Positions 6,618-14,258 of a stretch of 26,015 nucleotides of DNA are shown here, in pieces. A program made the translations under genes and the position numbers. Location: the IMG/VR virus record IMGVR_UViG_3300037805_000095, positions 1 through 26,015 of that record; one strand, given 5' to 3'. The DNA is from a virus. Under the pieces are notes generated by a model. The model was given only the letters and a program-made list of their open reading frames with translations, made no database searches and was not told where the DNA came from. Positions within the stretch are counted from its first letter, which is position 1; each line of letters opens with the position of its first letter.

Positions 6618-6891
6618 AAAGGTTTATGCGTTTAAGTATTAATGTGTATCCATCAACACCAGACATCAACCAGAAATATACAAGGGATGCTTCAATATTG
6701 TCTGATAAAGTCTTTTTGCAGTCTATATTACTGATCCATACTTTTGTCTCATAGAGGTTGTGTGCCATGTCAGGATCAGCAATCACCACGGTAAGGGTTT
6801 TTTTCTCGTGGGTTTCTATTGAATCGTAGGCAATACTAGAATCGGCAAGCCAGTCTGATATTTGTAATTTTAGTGTGTTTTTTGCAGTCAT
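6616..6891 (-). CDS. Unknown phage protein, 91 aa
   Basis: The start at 6891 (MTAKNTLKLQISDWL) follows GGAAATATATT. The upstream in-frame extension to 6957 is translated promoter repeat and is rejected. The product is small, soluble and probably alpha/beta, with no motif I recognise. First gene of a five-gene unit (this gene, SleB, and the 66-, 121- and 80-aa genes). Confidence 0.65.
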   Translation of the reverse strand: MTAKNTLKLQISDWLADSSIAYDSIETHEKKTLTVVIADPDMAHNLYETKVWISNIDCKKTLSDNIEASLVYFWLMSGVDGYTLILKRINL

Positions 6892-6925
6892 AATATATTT
6901 CCAAAGTTTCTCAAAAGTAAGACTA

Positions 6926-6954
6926 ATTATACCTTGTATGGACTTCCTTGTCAA
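6926..6954 (-). promoter_or_regulatory. Early promoter cassette, TATAAT copy
   Basis: TTGACA (6949-6954), 17 bases, TATAAT (6926-6931), with AAATAAGTG upstream of the -35. The leader TTTGAGAAACTTTGGAAA is identical to the copies at 3920 and 4503, while the -10 region is closer to the copies at 16771 and 21060. It looks like a hybrid of two cassette types. Confidence 0.85.
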
Positions 6955-6981
6955 CACTTATTTTAAATTATTTTTGTTTCA

Positions 6982-7461
6982 CTAACTTCGATACTCAATG
7001 ATATGATACTTTTCTTTACCATCTTGGTATGCTTGTATTGCATCTTCTTCATTGACAAAAAACCCCAAGTGCTTATTCACACCATCAACCATGATTCGTG
7101 CTTGCCATTTTTGACACTTTTTGTCCCAAGAATACCCCTTTGAATGCGTATTAAATGAATTCTCTTGCTTAGTAACGACTCTCAAGTTGTCAATGCGGTT
7201 ATCATCTCTTATACCGTTTCTGTGGTCAATGAACATCTTTTCAGGAATGTTGCCGTTATGCATAATGTAAATCAATCTATGTACTCTATGACGTTTAAAG
7301 TCTGCGGTCACCAAGGTATATCCATAGATGTCAGTTGTGCCAGCCATAGCACCCTTCCTTGCTGTAGGGGACCTATTAGTTTTATTATACAACTTACCAT
7401 CTCTGTATTCAAATAGTTCATTCAGTCTTTCTTGACTCGGATCACCTGTGGGAAGTGTCAT
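6982..7461 (-). CDS. Free-standing HNH endonuclease with AP2 DNA-binding domain
   Basis: A 159-aa homing-type endonuclease. The HNH part spans about 45-100 with HRVHRLIYIMHNG (58-70), IDHRNG (79-84) and DDNRIDNLR (87-94), which supply the metal-binding His/Asn residues of the HNH_3 fold. The C-terminal AP2-like DNA-binding domain covers about 109-150 (GYSWDKKCQKWQARI, then LGFFVNEEDAIQAY). Such genes are usually selfish elements inserted beside conserved phage genes. This one lies directly downstream of thyX, with its ribosome binding site (AGAGGTAA) starting at the thyX stop. No intron boundaries are seen, because thyX is intact. Confidence 0.85.
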   Translation of the reverse strand: MTLPTGDPSQERLNELFEYRDGKLYNKTNRSPTARKGAMAGTTDIYGYTLVTADFKRHRVHRLIYIMHNGNIPEKMFIDHRNGIRDDNRIDNLRVVTKQENSFNTHSKGYSWDKKCQKWQARIMVDGVNKHLGFFVNEEDAIQAYQDGKEKYHIIEYRS

Positions 7462-7471
7462 CTCATTACCT

Positions 7472-8125
7472 CTAAATGATAGTTTTAGTCATTGGAAATA
7501 TCTTTGTGATTGCTTTAGCACAAGCAAGAGCAACTTTTTGATGCTCTAATTGTGTCCCGTTAGCACATCTCAATTCGATATAATGTAACCAACTCCTGAT
7601 CGTACCATTCATATACATTCTTGAAACTGTATTACCTTCAGGAAGAATTGCTCTTGCTTGTTCCTTGGCAATGCCATTACTAATTGCCCAATCATAATTC
7701 TCTTTAACTAAACGAATCAACTCCTTCTGTCTTCTATCCCATTCACCACACAACTCCCTATCTTCATTAGGAATAGAGTTTTGTCTATTCTTGGTGTCTT
7801 GTAATCGTGCATCACGAGTCACAAAAGCAAGATCAGTAGTAGGATCAGCATATCTCTGAGAAAACTCTTGGAATGAAAATGATCTGTGTCTAAGAATTTG
7901 TCGTGCAATATCTCTTGTAGTTTCAATCTCAATACAAGCAGATACCATCTCAAGTGGACTCCAATGCTTGTTCTTGATAAGATAGTTAATAAGTTTTTCT
8001 GAGGTTTCATTATTCATTTGATTAGATGGATTAGAAACTCTGGCACAGAATGCCACTAGATCTTGAATATCATTTAACCCAGAATCATCTACCGGTGTTG
8101 AATAACTAATTAATTTTACTCTCAT
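7472..8125 (-). CDS. thyX: FAD-dependent thymidylate synthase ThyX
   Basis: A 217-aa flavin-dependent thymidylate synthase that makes dTMP from dUMP with methylene-tetrahydrofolate and NADPH. The ThyX signature RHR-x7-S is at 79-89 (RHRSFSFQEFS) and continues QRY. An N-terminal CARVSNP segment, HWSPLEM (54-60) and a C-terminal RCANGTQLEHQ helix also fit the family, and the length is normal. The start overlaps the helicase stop by ATGA, so translation is coupled to gp41. With the dCMP deaminase (10947-11384) it forms a dCMP-dUMP-dTMP route for an AT-rich genome. Confidence 0.95.
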   Translation of the reverse strand: MRVKLISYSTPVDDSGLNDIQDLVAFCARVSNPSNQMNNETSEKLINYLIKNKHWSPLEMVSACIEIETTRDIARQILRHRSFSFQEFSQRYADPTTDLAFVTRDARLQDTKNRQNSIPNEDRELCGEWDRRQKELIRLVKENYDWAISNGIAKEQARAILPEGNTVSRMYMNGTIRSWLHYIELRCANGTQLEHQKVALACAKAITKIFPMTKTII

Positions 8126-9510
8126 ACTTTAAACCCCTTGAAATCGTTCATTTTTTTATTTGCATAATTCGCTACTGGTGGTTCAGCAGGTGCTTGTCCC
8201 GAATCCATTATACCCTGTGCTGATTGCTCAACATCATATAACTTCATCTTTGCTTTATCTACCCCGACAATGAATCTCTTATTAAGATTAAGATCCGCAT
8301 ATCGGTTCTTCAATTGTTTCACTAGGATTTGATTTAATCCTTCTAGTTCTTCATTACTAATCAATGCAAACATTAAATCTGCTGTTGCTGGTAAACCAAA
8401 TGATTCTGAAGTATCTGTAAGTTCTACATCAGAACTATTAAACCCTGAACGTGTAACCTGTGTTGCAGAGATAATAGGTACATTAAATTCTACCGCTAAA
8501 CCTCGAATCTCTTCAGCAATTGATTTGATTAATGTATAAGAGTTAACAGAACCACCAATACCTTTCATTCTTGCCGAAGCACAAATATTAAGATAATCAA
8601 TAAAAATGATATCAGGCATAAAGTTCTTTTTCAATTGCAACTCTTTTAATAAAGACCTGAAATGCCCAACATGAGCAGAACCAGTTGGATACTGTTTGAT
8701 CTTCAACATACCTTGGGATTTCTTAGAGATGCTATTAATCTTACTAGTGAATGCTTCTTTTGATATATTCTTAATATCATCTAAGTCTGTATTCAAAAGG
8801 TTTGCATCAATACGTTCAGCAATCTTTTCTTCTGCCATTTCCATTGTAATATACAAGGCATTTTTACCTTGTGATATGATAGAACTTGCAACGTGACACA
8901 TGAACAAACTTTTCCCAGTACCAGTACCCGCTAGAATGACATTTAAACTTTTCTTACTAAAACCACCCTTTGTGATTTGATTGAAGTAATCAAGGTCGAT
9001 GGGTAATTTCTCTTCGGTTCTATGATAAAATTCGTAACGTTCATCTACATCAGTGAAATAATCATGACCAATGTTTTGATCAAATCCGACTGACAAAGCA
9101 TCTTGTAACAATTCTGGTAATGCATTTTTGGTTAACTCCTGATCTTTACCTTCAATGATAGAAATAGATTTCATGATAGCAAGATAGATTGCTCTATCCT
9201 GACACCATTTTTCTGTATGATCTAGTAACCAATCTATATCAGTTACTTCTTCTTTTCTTGATACTTCTGAAACTATTGTTATAACTTCATGGTACTGTGA
9301 ATCCGATAGATTAGCACTATCTAATTCAATAGATAATGCTTCTCCGGAGGGCAGTTTATTGTACTTAGAAACAAAGTTTAGAATCTCTTGAAAGATAATG
9401 CCGTGATTTCCTTCAAAGTATTCCTTCTTTAAGAATGGGATAACCTTACGAGTAAAGTTATCATTATTAATCAGATTCCGTAAAATTATTGTCTGGATCT
9501 CTGTGTTCAT
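8122..9510 (-). CDS. 41: Replicative DnaB-type DNA helicase, T4 gp41 family
   Basis: A 462-aa hexameric 5'-3' helicase of the DnaB/gp41 family, close to the length of T4 gp41. An N-terminal helical domain (about 1-140) is followed by a RecA-like core with Walker A AGTGTGKS (194-201) and Walker B DIIFIDYLNI. QVTRSG is the sensor-like segment, and KQLKNRY fits the arginine-finger region. The ATG at 9510 is preferred because it has AGGTG about 9 bases upstream. The GTG at 9522 lies inside that ribosome binding site. It overlaps the upstream 122-aa gene by 44 bases. The order uvsX-x-41 matches T4 (uvsX-40-41). Confidence 0.93.
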   Translation of the reverse strand: MNTEIQTIILRNLINNDNFTRKVIPFLKKEYFEGNHGIIFQEILNFVSKYNKLPSGEALSIELDSANLSDSQYHEVITIVSEVSRKEEVTDIDWLLDHTEKWCQDRAIYLAIMKSISIIEGKDQELTKNALPELLQDALSVGFDQNIGHDYFTDVDERYEFYHRTEEKLPIDLDYFNQITKGGFSKKSLNVILAGTGTGKSLFMCHVASSIISQGKNALYITMEMAEEKIAERIDANLLNTDLDDIKNISKEAFTSKINSISKKSQGMLKIKQYPTGSAHVGHFRSLLKELQLKKNFMPDIIFIDYLNICASARMKGIGGSVNSYTLIKSIAEEIRGLAVEFNVPIISATQVTRSGFNSSDVELTDTSESFGLPATADLMFALISNEELEGLNQILVKQLKNRYADLNLNKRFIVGVDKAKMKLYDVEQSAQGIMDSGQAPAEPPVANYANKKMNDFKGFKV

Positions 9511-9835
9511 GTTTTGTATCACCTATTTTATAATTTCCGTCAGTAAAAGCACTATCTAATACAAAACTTAATATGTCACCCACATAATTATTAAAATCTA
9601 TATCGGATTCAAGATCCACAGTATCTAAACCGGATGGAACATAGTTAATAGCATATTCAAACTTTAAAGTTGCTTTGGCATCTTTATCCAAAGGTTCTGT
9701 AAAAGAAATAGCACCATAACTTAATACTACACCGGTGTATTGACCAGATAGAAGTTTAAATGAATCATATTCAGCATCTTCAATGTAAGATATTTGTTCA
9801 AAATCATATTCTGTAATATTATTATTATACATCAT
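9467..9835 (-). CDS. Unknown acidic protein between uvsX and gp41, 122 aa
   Basis: The start at 9835 (MMYNNN) has a strong GGAGG ribosome binding site. The first 11 bases overlap the end of uvsX and the last 44 overlap gp41. The frame's further upstream part is uvsX in another frame and is rejected. The protein is strongly acidic and probably beta-rich (SGQYTGVVLSYGAISF), with a disordered acidic C-terminus ending DPDNNFTESD. It occupies the position of T4 gene 40 but shows no similarity I can see. Tight overlap with both replication genes suggests a replication or recombination accessory role, by inference only. Confidence 0.75.
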   Translation of the reverse strand: MMYNNNITEYDFEQISYIEDAEYDSFKLLSGQYTGVVLSYGAISFTEPLDKDAKATLKFEYAINYVPSGLDTVDLESDIDFNNYVGDILSFVLDSAFTDGNYKIGDTKHEHRDPDNNFTESD

Positions 9836-10892
9836 TTTCCTCCGTTTGTAAAGCAGTAATATCAATATCACCTAAAATAGATTTATAACCAATAGTGAAA
9901 TGACTCTTAACGAATGCAGAGAAATCCGTTTCTTCTAATATAGATTTCCAGAAACCTTCGTTCATTGTATCTTTTTCTCTTACCTTCGGATCAAGCAACT
10001 CTCCAGTAGATTTATCAACTTTACAATACCAACCATTGGAAGGCTTACCAACATAATTGCCAGCCAGAGCAATATCAAGCAACCCAGAGTAACGCTGTAT
10101 ACCGCCTTCCCAAGAAACTGTAATAGGAATTTTTGACTTCTCTTTAACATATCGTGATTTCTCTACGTTGATTATGAAATGATACCCTTGTATTTCTGTG
10201 CCTTTCTTATCTTGTTGTCTACCAATAATCCATACGTTATCCGCACTGTACATTACACCTGTACCACCTGATACAACTGGTTTTGAATACATTTCAAGAG
10301 TTTGATATGTATGATTCACGGCAATCATTGGAATATCTTTCATTGTCAGATAAGGAGTTGACATACGAAATAGACCTTTCAATGCTTTTGCTCTTGACAT
10401 ATCAGCGACTGCTTTTTCATTTAAGGCATCATCAAGTTCTTTCTTAGATGCTAAGTTACCAAGTGAATCAATTACAACAACAACTTTATCTTCTCTTGTA
10501 ATCATTTCTAACTGATTGATTAGATCAAACTTCAACTCTTCTACGTTAGTAATGGGTGTATGTAAAACTCTTGAAGTATCAATATCGAATGATTGAAAAT
10601 ATGATTGTGGTGAACCAAACTCTGAATCATAGAACAACATAACAGCATCAGGGTATTTCTTTAGATAAGCAGATGCCATTACTAACCCAAAACTTGTTTT
10701 GAAATGTTTAGATGGTCCTGCTAATACCGTTAATCCTGGAGTCAAACCACCTTCAAGTGACCCAGATAATGCAACGTTGATCATTGGTACATCAGTTGGA
10801 ATCATATCCTTATCAGTAAATAACTTTGATTTTGATAATACTTCTGTAGATTTTAGTTTAGAATTCTTTTTTAGTTTGTCCATGATAGACAT
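9825..10892 (-). CDS. uvsX: UvsX, RecA-like recombinase
   Basis: A 355-aa strand-exchange protein. Walker A is the T4-type GPSKHFKTS (59-67; T4 UvsX has a similar GPSKxFKS form), and Walker B is VVVIDSLGNL. The DNA-binding loop region precedes GGTGVMYSADNVWIIGR. The ATG at 10892 is chosen because GAGGTG lies 6 bases upstream. A GTG at 10901 overlaps that site. It has its own early promoter (10929-10957) and leads the uvsX-x-41-thyX-HNH unit. No intron or intein is seen. Confidence 0.95.
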   Translation of the reverse strand: MSIMDKLKKNSKLKSTEVLSKSKLFTDKDMIPTDVPMINVALSGSLEGGLTPGLTVLAGPSKHFKTSFGLVMASAYLKKYPDAVMLFYDSEFGSPQSYFQSFDIDTSRVLHTPITNVEELKFDLINQLEMITREDKVVVVIDSLGNLASKKELDDALNEKAVADMSRAKALKGLFRMSTPYLTMKDIPMIAVNHTYQTLEMYSKPVVSGGTGVMYSADNVWIIGRQQDKKGTEIQGYHFIINVEKSRYVKEKSKIPITVSWEGGIQRYSGLLDIALAGNYVGKPSNGWYCKVDKSTGELLDPKVREKDTMNEGFWKSILEETDFSAFVKSHFTIGYKSILGDIDITALQTEENDV

Positions 10893-10928
10893 ACACTTCA
10901 CCTCTTTATTTAATTAATAATAAGATTT

Positions 10929-10957
10929 ATTATAACACACTTTCGATTAAAAATCAA
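10929..10957 (-). promoter_or_regulatory. Early promoter of the uvsX operon
   Basis: TTGATT (10952-10957), 17 bases, TATAAT (10929-10934) on the minus strand, 37 bases before the uvsX ATG. The -35 is weaker than in the cassette promoters. Confidence 0.7.
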
Positions 10958-11384
10958 CAGTTTTATAATTCACTCCTGCCTCATCAAACATACGTTTAGA
11001 CCAAGACCATTCTTCATCCCAATTAGTAGGAGTATCCTTATATAACATAACAACATTCTTTATGCCTACTTGAATAACACCTTTAGCACAACTAGAACAA
11101 ACAGGTAATCCATAAACATATAAAGTAGCACCATCCAAAGATGTTCCAGTAAAAGATGCATTGAATATACAATTCATTTCTGCATGAACCACCATTTTAT
11201 ATTTAACTTCTCGGTTATCATAGTTCTCTGGGTTATCATTAACTCCTCTCGGAAATCCATTATATCCCTGAGCAAGAACTTGACCTTTAGATCCAATCAC
11301 AACCGCACCGATTTGTTTAGACGGATCTTTGCTCCAAGTAGAAACCTCTTTTGCTAATTTAATATATCGTTTATCCCATTTCAT
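10947..11384 (-). CDS. Deoxycytidylate (dCMP) deaminase
   Basis: A 145-aa zinc-dependent deaminase that converts dCMP to dUMP. The signature is present: HAEMN (H67, E69, with E69 as the proton shuttle) and PVCSSCAK (C96, C99) supply the zinc ligands. GYNGFPRGV (40-48) is the typical dCMP deaminase nucleotide loop. The start follows AAAAGGTG. It is the last gene of the unit from the promoter at 13252-13280. Its end is followed by the uvsX promoter, whose -35 lies just inside the gene's final codons. It feeds ThyX. Confidence 0.93.
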   Translation of the reverse strand: MKWDKRYIKLAKEVSTWSKDPSKQIGAVVIGSKGQVLAQGYNGFPRGVNDNPENYDNREVKYKMVVHAEMNCIFNASFTGTSLDGATLYVYGLPVCSSCAKGVIQVGIKNVVMLYKDTPTNWDEEWSWSKRMFDEAGVNYKTVDF

Positions 11385-11395
11385 TCATTCACCTT

Positions 11396-12322
11396 TTACA
11401 TATTTTTATAAATAAATTCTATTGCACCTTCTGCTTCTTTATTAAGTGGTCTATTACCATACCATCCACCAGTTTCCACATCTAATTCTTTACATAATTC
11501 TGCAATTTCCATTGCTGTTATTGGATACTTCTGTTTCACTGCATTACCCGCAGTTGATACCATAATCTGATACATTTTATGATACCACCCAGTAGAACTA
11601 ATTGTCCTATATTCAGCAACTAATTTCTTATTGATAAATGGACAATTTCTATATGAATTCCATGATATAGTTCTATTATCCATTTGATCCTTTCTATGTT
11701 GTAAAATCATCTCCTGCATACTACTTGGCAATCTATCAAAGAAGTTATTACCCTTTGGTACAAGTGTAGGATGTTTATCTATTAAAGCATAAGGATCAAT
11801 ATACTGACCAACATTAGTAAATATAAAGTTATTAGCATTTTTATAATCAGCAGGTACATAATACATTCTAGACAGATCTTTAGTTTGTCTATCTCCAATA
11901 GATTCCAATTCACTATTCAATGCATACCAAAATGCTTTTATCTTTGATGCTTCTACATGACATTTCAAAGGGAATATCAATCTAAACTTTGGAAACTCCT
12001 TTGTAGATGATGCTGTAGAATAACACACATAATACCAATCACCATACTTTTTTGCTAAGGTTTCTTTTAGATCACCTTCAATTTGATGATCATCAACATC
12101 TACTGCTGCCCAACCACACCAAGATATAACAGAATCATTCTTTCTGGTTGTATCTTTTTTAAATGAAGCAGGTGAAATCAATGGTGCATTTCTTTTACCT
12201 ACTCTAGGGATATTTGATAACTTATATAAGAACTTCTCGAACTCTGGGAAGTCAGAGAAGTTCATTACCTTGTCAGTTTTGTTGTCGAAAATTGATTTAA
12301 ATAAAGTTAGGGATAATGCCAT
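11396..12322 (-). CDS. AEP/PrimPol-type primase-like protein
   Basis: A 308-aa protein resembling archaeo-eukaryotic primase superfamily domains found in phage and plasmid replication proteins. WAAVDVDDHQ (71-80) gives the DxD metal-binding motif I. YSTASSTKEFPKFRLIFPL gives the strand around motif II, but the usual SxH histidine is absent. DLSRMYYVPAD gives a motif III-like D..R..Y.P segment. A C-terminal part (about 190-308) could be a PriCT-like helical domain. The ATG at 12322 is chosen for AAGGAA directly upstream. It overlaps the MazG-like gene by 26 bases. A DnaG/gp61-type TOPRIM primase is not visible in this window, so this may be the phage primase, by inference. Confidence 0.6.
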   Translation of the reverse strand: MALSLTLFKSIFDNKTDKVMNFSDFPEFEKFLYKLSNIPRVGKRNAPLISPASFKKDTTRKNDSVISWCGWAAVDVDDHQIEGDLKETLAKKYGDWYYVCYSTASSTKEFPKFRLIFPLKCHVEASKIKAFWYALNSELESIGDRQTKDLSRMYYVPADYKNANNFIFTNVGQYIDPYALIDKHPTLVPKGNNFFDRLPSSMQEMILQHRKDQMDNRTISWNSYRNCPFINKKLVAEYRTISSTGWYHKMYQIMVSTAGNAVKQKYPITAMEIAELCKELDVETGGWYGNRPLNKEAEGAIEFIYKNM

Positions 12323-12725
12323 GATTTCCTTCATGTGTGGGTGAAACCCAATTTTCAGGTTTGACCATATCAGGTAAATTTAATGGGTTGTATCTTGTAG
12401 GATTGACACCAGGAAGTTTAGTCATATTAGCATTATATACTTTATCCCATGCTACATTAGCATCAACACCCATAGTATCTAAAGTAACAAATGCAAACAC
12501 CAAAGTATCAATAAGAGCATCAACAACTTCTTCAGCATCTCTAGTATTGATTGCTGTGTATAGTTCATCAACTTCTTCTTGAATTTGTGTTTGTCTAAAC
12601 TTTAAATATTCATTCATAATTGATTTGAAGTGTGTAGGATCACCTGCCATTTTATCAGCAACCCATGTATCCACACCAAACTTCTTATGCATATCTTTAA
12701 TATCTTGAACCAAATCTTTACTCAT
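12297..12725 (-). CDS. MazG-like nucleotide pyrophosphohydrolase
   Basis: A 142-aa all-alpha NTP-PPase (MazG/HisE superfamily). The metal-binding pattern EExxE is at 50-54 (QEEVDEL), and a second acidic helix has EEVVDALIDT (E65, E66, D69, D73). A conserved WDKVYNANMTK segment follows. Family members hydrolyse dNTPs/NTPs or PRA-type substrates, and phage versions are thought to tune host nucleotide pools. The start at 12725 has GGAGAG upstream and overlaps the end of the 45-aa gene. It lies among nucleotide-metabolism genes. Confidence 0.8.
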   Translation of the reverse strand: MSKDLVQDIKDMHKKFGVDTWVADKMAGDPTHFKSIMNEYLKFRQTQIQEEVDELYTAINTRDAEEVVDALIDTLVFAFVTLDTMGVDANVAWDKVYNANMTKLPGVNPTRYNPLNLPDMVKPENWVSPTHEGNHGIIPNFI

Positions 12726-12855
12726 TACCACTCTCCACTCTAGTCATACCCAATAAGACACGAGCATCATCTCGTATCTCTGCTGTTACTGCTAAACCAT
12801 ACATATCAGGGTTTAATAGATTTCTTAAAAATCTTTCAACTTGTTCATCCAACAT
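12718..12855 (-). CDS. Small unknown protein, 45 aa
   Basis: A short open frame with a good GGAGG ribosome binding site (GGAGGATATTATG). It encodes a helical protein opening MLDEQVERFLRNLLNPDMYG and containing TAEIRDDARVLLGMTRVE. Its stop overlaps the start of the MazG-like gene by 8 bases, indicating translational coupling. Function unknown. Confidence 0.6.
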   Translation of the reverse strand: MLDEQVERFLRNLLNPDMYGLAVTAEIRDDARVLLGMTRVESGNE

Positions 12856-12982
12856 AATATCCTCCACTCTCAAAACATTAACTTTAAGTTAAATCTAAGT
12901 ATAATCCCAGATAGAACAAACCAAATGAACATAAGTTCATGCTCAAATGTTATTTCTATTTTACCATTGATTCCCATTTTAA

Positions 12983-13222
12983 TCAACATAAATCTACATA
13001 ATATAGTCCATAAACTAGACCACCGATGCCAACTAATACCATTACACCATTAGTTACTATCATTGCGGGTTCTTTCCATCTGATAGAAACAATTAACCAT
13101 AAGATACCACCACACACCAAGATAAGCGGACCAAGTGGATAATAACCCATAGAATTGAATGCTGTACCAATAACCAAAATTACTGTAGCACACCATTTCA
13201 GATAAAAATTCAAATCATACAT
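12983..13222 (-). CDS. Small membrane protein, 79 aa
   Basis: About three hydrophobic segments (roughly residues 9-24, 29-46 and 53-75) separated by SIRWKE, with little else. It resembles a small integral inner-membrane protein seen in marine T4-type phages. Function unknown. The ribosome binding site is AAAGGAG. It has its own early promoter (13252-13280), which probably also reads the 45-aa, MazG-like, AEP and dCMP deaminase genes. The 127-base stretch 12856-12982 downstream shows no gene or clear signal. Confidence 0.75.
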   Translation of the reverse strand: MYDLNFYLKWCATVILVIGTAFNSMGYYPLGPLILVCGGILWLIVSIRWKEPAMIVTNGVMVLVGIGGLVYGLYYVDLC

Positions 13223-13251
13223 AACAAACTCCTTTACTCAATTTATACTTA

Positions 13252-13280
13252 ATTATACTATAAGATGACCTTGTTGTCAA
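13252..13280 (-). promoter_or_regulatory. Early promoter, leftward arm of a divergent control region
   Basis: TTGACA (13275-13280), 17 bases, TATAAT (13252-13257) on the minus strand. It lies back-to-back with the plus-strand late promoter at 13335-13342. The intervening DNA contains a CA/TA-rich simple tract (about 13298-13316). Confidence 0.85.
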
Positions 13281-13334
13281 CTCTTTTTATTATTATAACA
13301 CACACACATATATATCTTTATCAAGATTCTGCCT

Positions 13335-13342
13335 TATAAATA
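13335..13342 (+). promoter_or_regulatory. T4-type late promoter TATAAATA
   Basis: TATAAATA is the exact T4 late-promoter -10 element read by the gp55-type sigma factor. It is followed about 43 bases later by the ATG at 13385, on the only plus-strand transcription unit in the window. Confidence 0.75.
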
Positions 13343-13384
13343 GGTATTAGACCCAGATTGGGAAATAACTATGGAGAATATAAT

Positions 13385-13894
13385 ATGAGTAAAAAACGAC
13401 TAATGACTTTTGAATATGACAATATGCCAATCATGAGTCCTGTGATTATAGACACAAAGGGTCACGGATTAATTAGAGCACTTTTGTGTTGGGTAATCAC
13501 ATCAAGAAAGTGGAAGATAGAAGATGATTGGTTATATTATATTGATGGTGTGCAACATGTAGTAGAATCAGGATTTGTGTTTGATGGTGCTTCTGTCCCT
13601 AAGTATTTTAGAAGTTGGTTATCTCCTATGGGTATTCTACTCATTCCTGGATTAGTGCATGACTGGGGTTATTACTATGCTAGTTTAACTGTTGTAGGTG
13701 TTGATAGTGAACCTAATGTTAATGTAGACAAGACTCAAAAAGAAATGGATATTATATTCAGGGACATTGCAATTCAAGTAAATGGGTTTCGTTACATCAA
13801 CAAGGTTGCATATTATGTGCTAAGATTATGTGGTTTCTTTGCATGGAATGGTCATCGTAGAAGAGAAAAGAAAGAGTTAGATCAGGAATCATAG
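13385..13894 (+). CDS. DUF1353 family phage protein
   Basis: A 169-aa protein with the DUF1353 hallmarks FVFDGASVPKYF and IPGLVHDWGYYY, then a segment with MDIIFRDIA. This gives the D-GAS-P ... HDW ... D..F pattern of the family, whose biochemical function is not established. The last 40 residues include a hydrophobic stretch (VAYYVLRLCGFFAW) and a basic tail. The ATG at 13385 has GGAGAA upstream. An in-frame TTG at 13358 lacks support. It is driven by the late promoter, and neighbours in related phages often belong to tail or lysis regions, so a virion or lysis role is plausible but unproven. Confidence 0.8.
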   Translation: MSKKRLMTFEYDNMPIMSPVIIDTKGHGLIRALLCWVITSRKWKIEDDWLYYIDGVQHVVESGFVFDGASVPKYFRSWLSPMGILLIPGLVHDWGYYYASLTVVGVDSEPNVNVDKTQKEMDIIFRDIAIQVNGFRYINKVAYYVLRLCGFFAWNGHRRREKKELDQES

Positions 13895-13927
13895 ATCCAT
13901 ATATAACTCATAAAATGGAATAATTAA

Positions 13928-14254
13928 ATGGCACATAAAGTATTACAAGAAGATTCAACATATAATCAGTTTGATGGTGATGGTGATGGGATTATAAGTG
14001 ATGAAGAAATGTCAAGAGCTGCGTTAATGAAGAAGATTGAGAATGAAGATAAGAAACAAGATGCTCAAAGAAATATGGCATGGTTTGCTTTGTTTGGAAT
14101 GTTGTTATATCCGTTTGCGGTTGTTCTTGCTGACTTTGTTAACTTGAAGTCAGCAAGTAAGACATTAGGTGATATGGCACCAACATATTTTGTATCAGTT
14201 GCTGCTATTGTTATGGCATTCTATGGTACACAAGCATTTATATCTAAGAAGTAA
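13928..14254 (+). CDS. EF-hand calcium-binding membrane protein, possible holin-like
   Basis: A 108-aa protein with a textbook EF-hand loop DGDGDGIISDEE (16-27), with Asp at 1, 3 and 5 and Glu at 12. A charged helix (about 28-47) and two transmembrane segments (about 50-70 and 84-104) follow, ending in KK. Two membrane spans and a late promoter fit a holin or other membrane-acting late protein. The N-terminal Ca-binding loop would be unusual for a classical holin. The 33-base gap after the DUF1353 gene has only a weak ribosome binding site (AATGGAATAATTAA). Transcription probably ends at the hairpins at 14259-14330. Confidence 0.75.
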   Translation: MAHKVLQEDSTYNQFDGDGDGIISDEEMSRAALMKKIENEDKKQDAQRNMAWFALFGMLLYPFAVVLADFVNLKSASKTLGDMAPTYFVSVAAIVMAFYGTQAFISKK

Positions 14255-14258
14255 CTAA

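Noticed and set aside
11405-11414. TATAAATA on the plus strand considered as a late promoter
   Set aside because: It lies inside the 3' end of the AEP-like gene and points into antisense of that gene and the MazG-like gene, with no plus-strand gene downstream for nearly 2 kb.
13298-13316. CA/TA-rich tract considered as an origin or CRISPR-like repeat
   Set aside because: It is only a short simple-sequence run. There are no spaced repeats or iterons, and no CRISPR array is present anywhere in the window.
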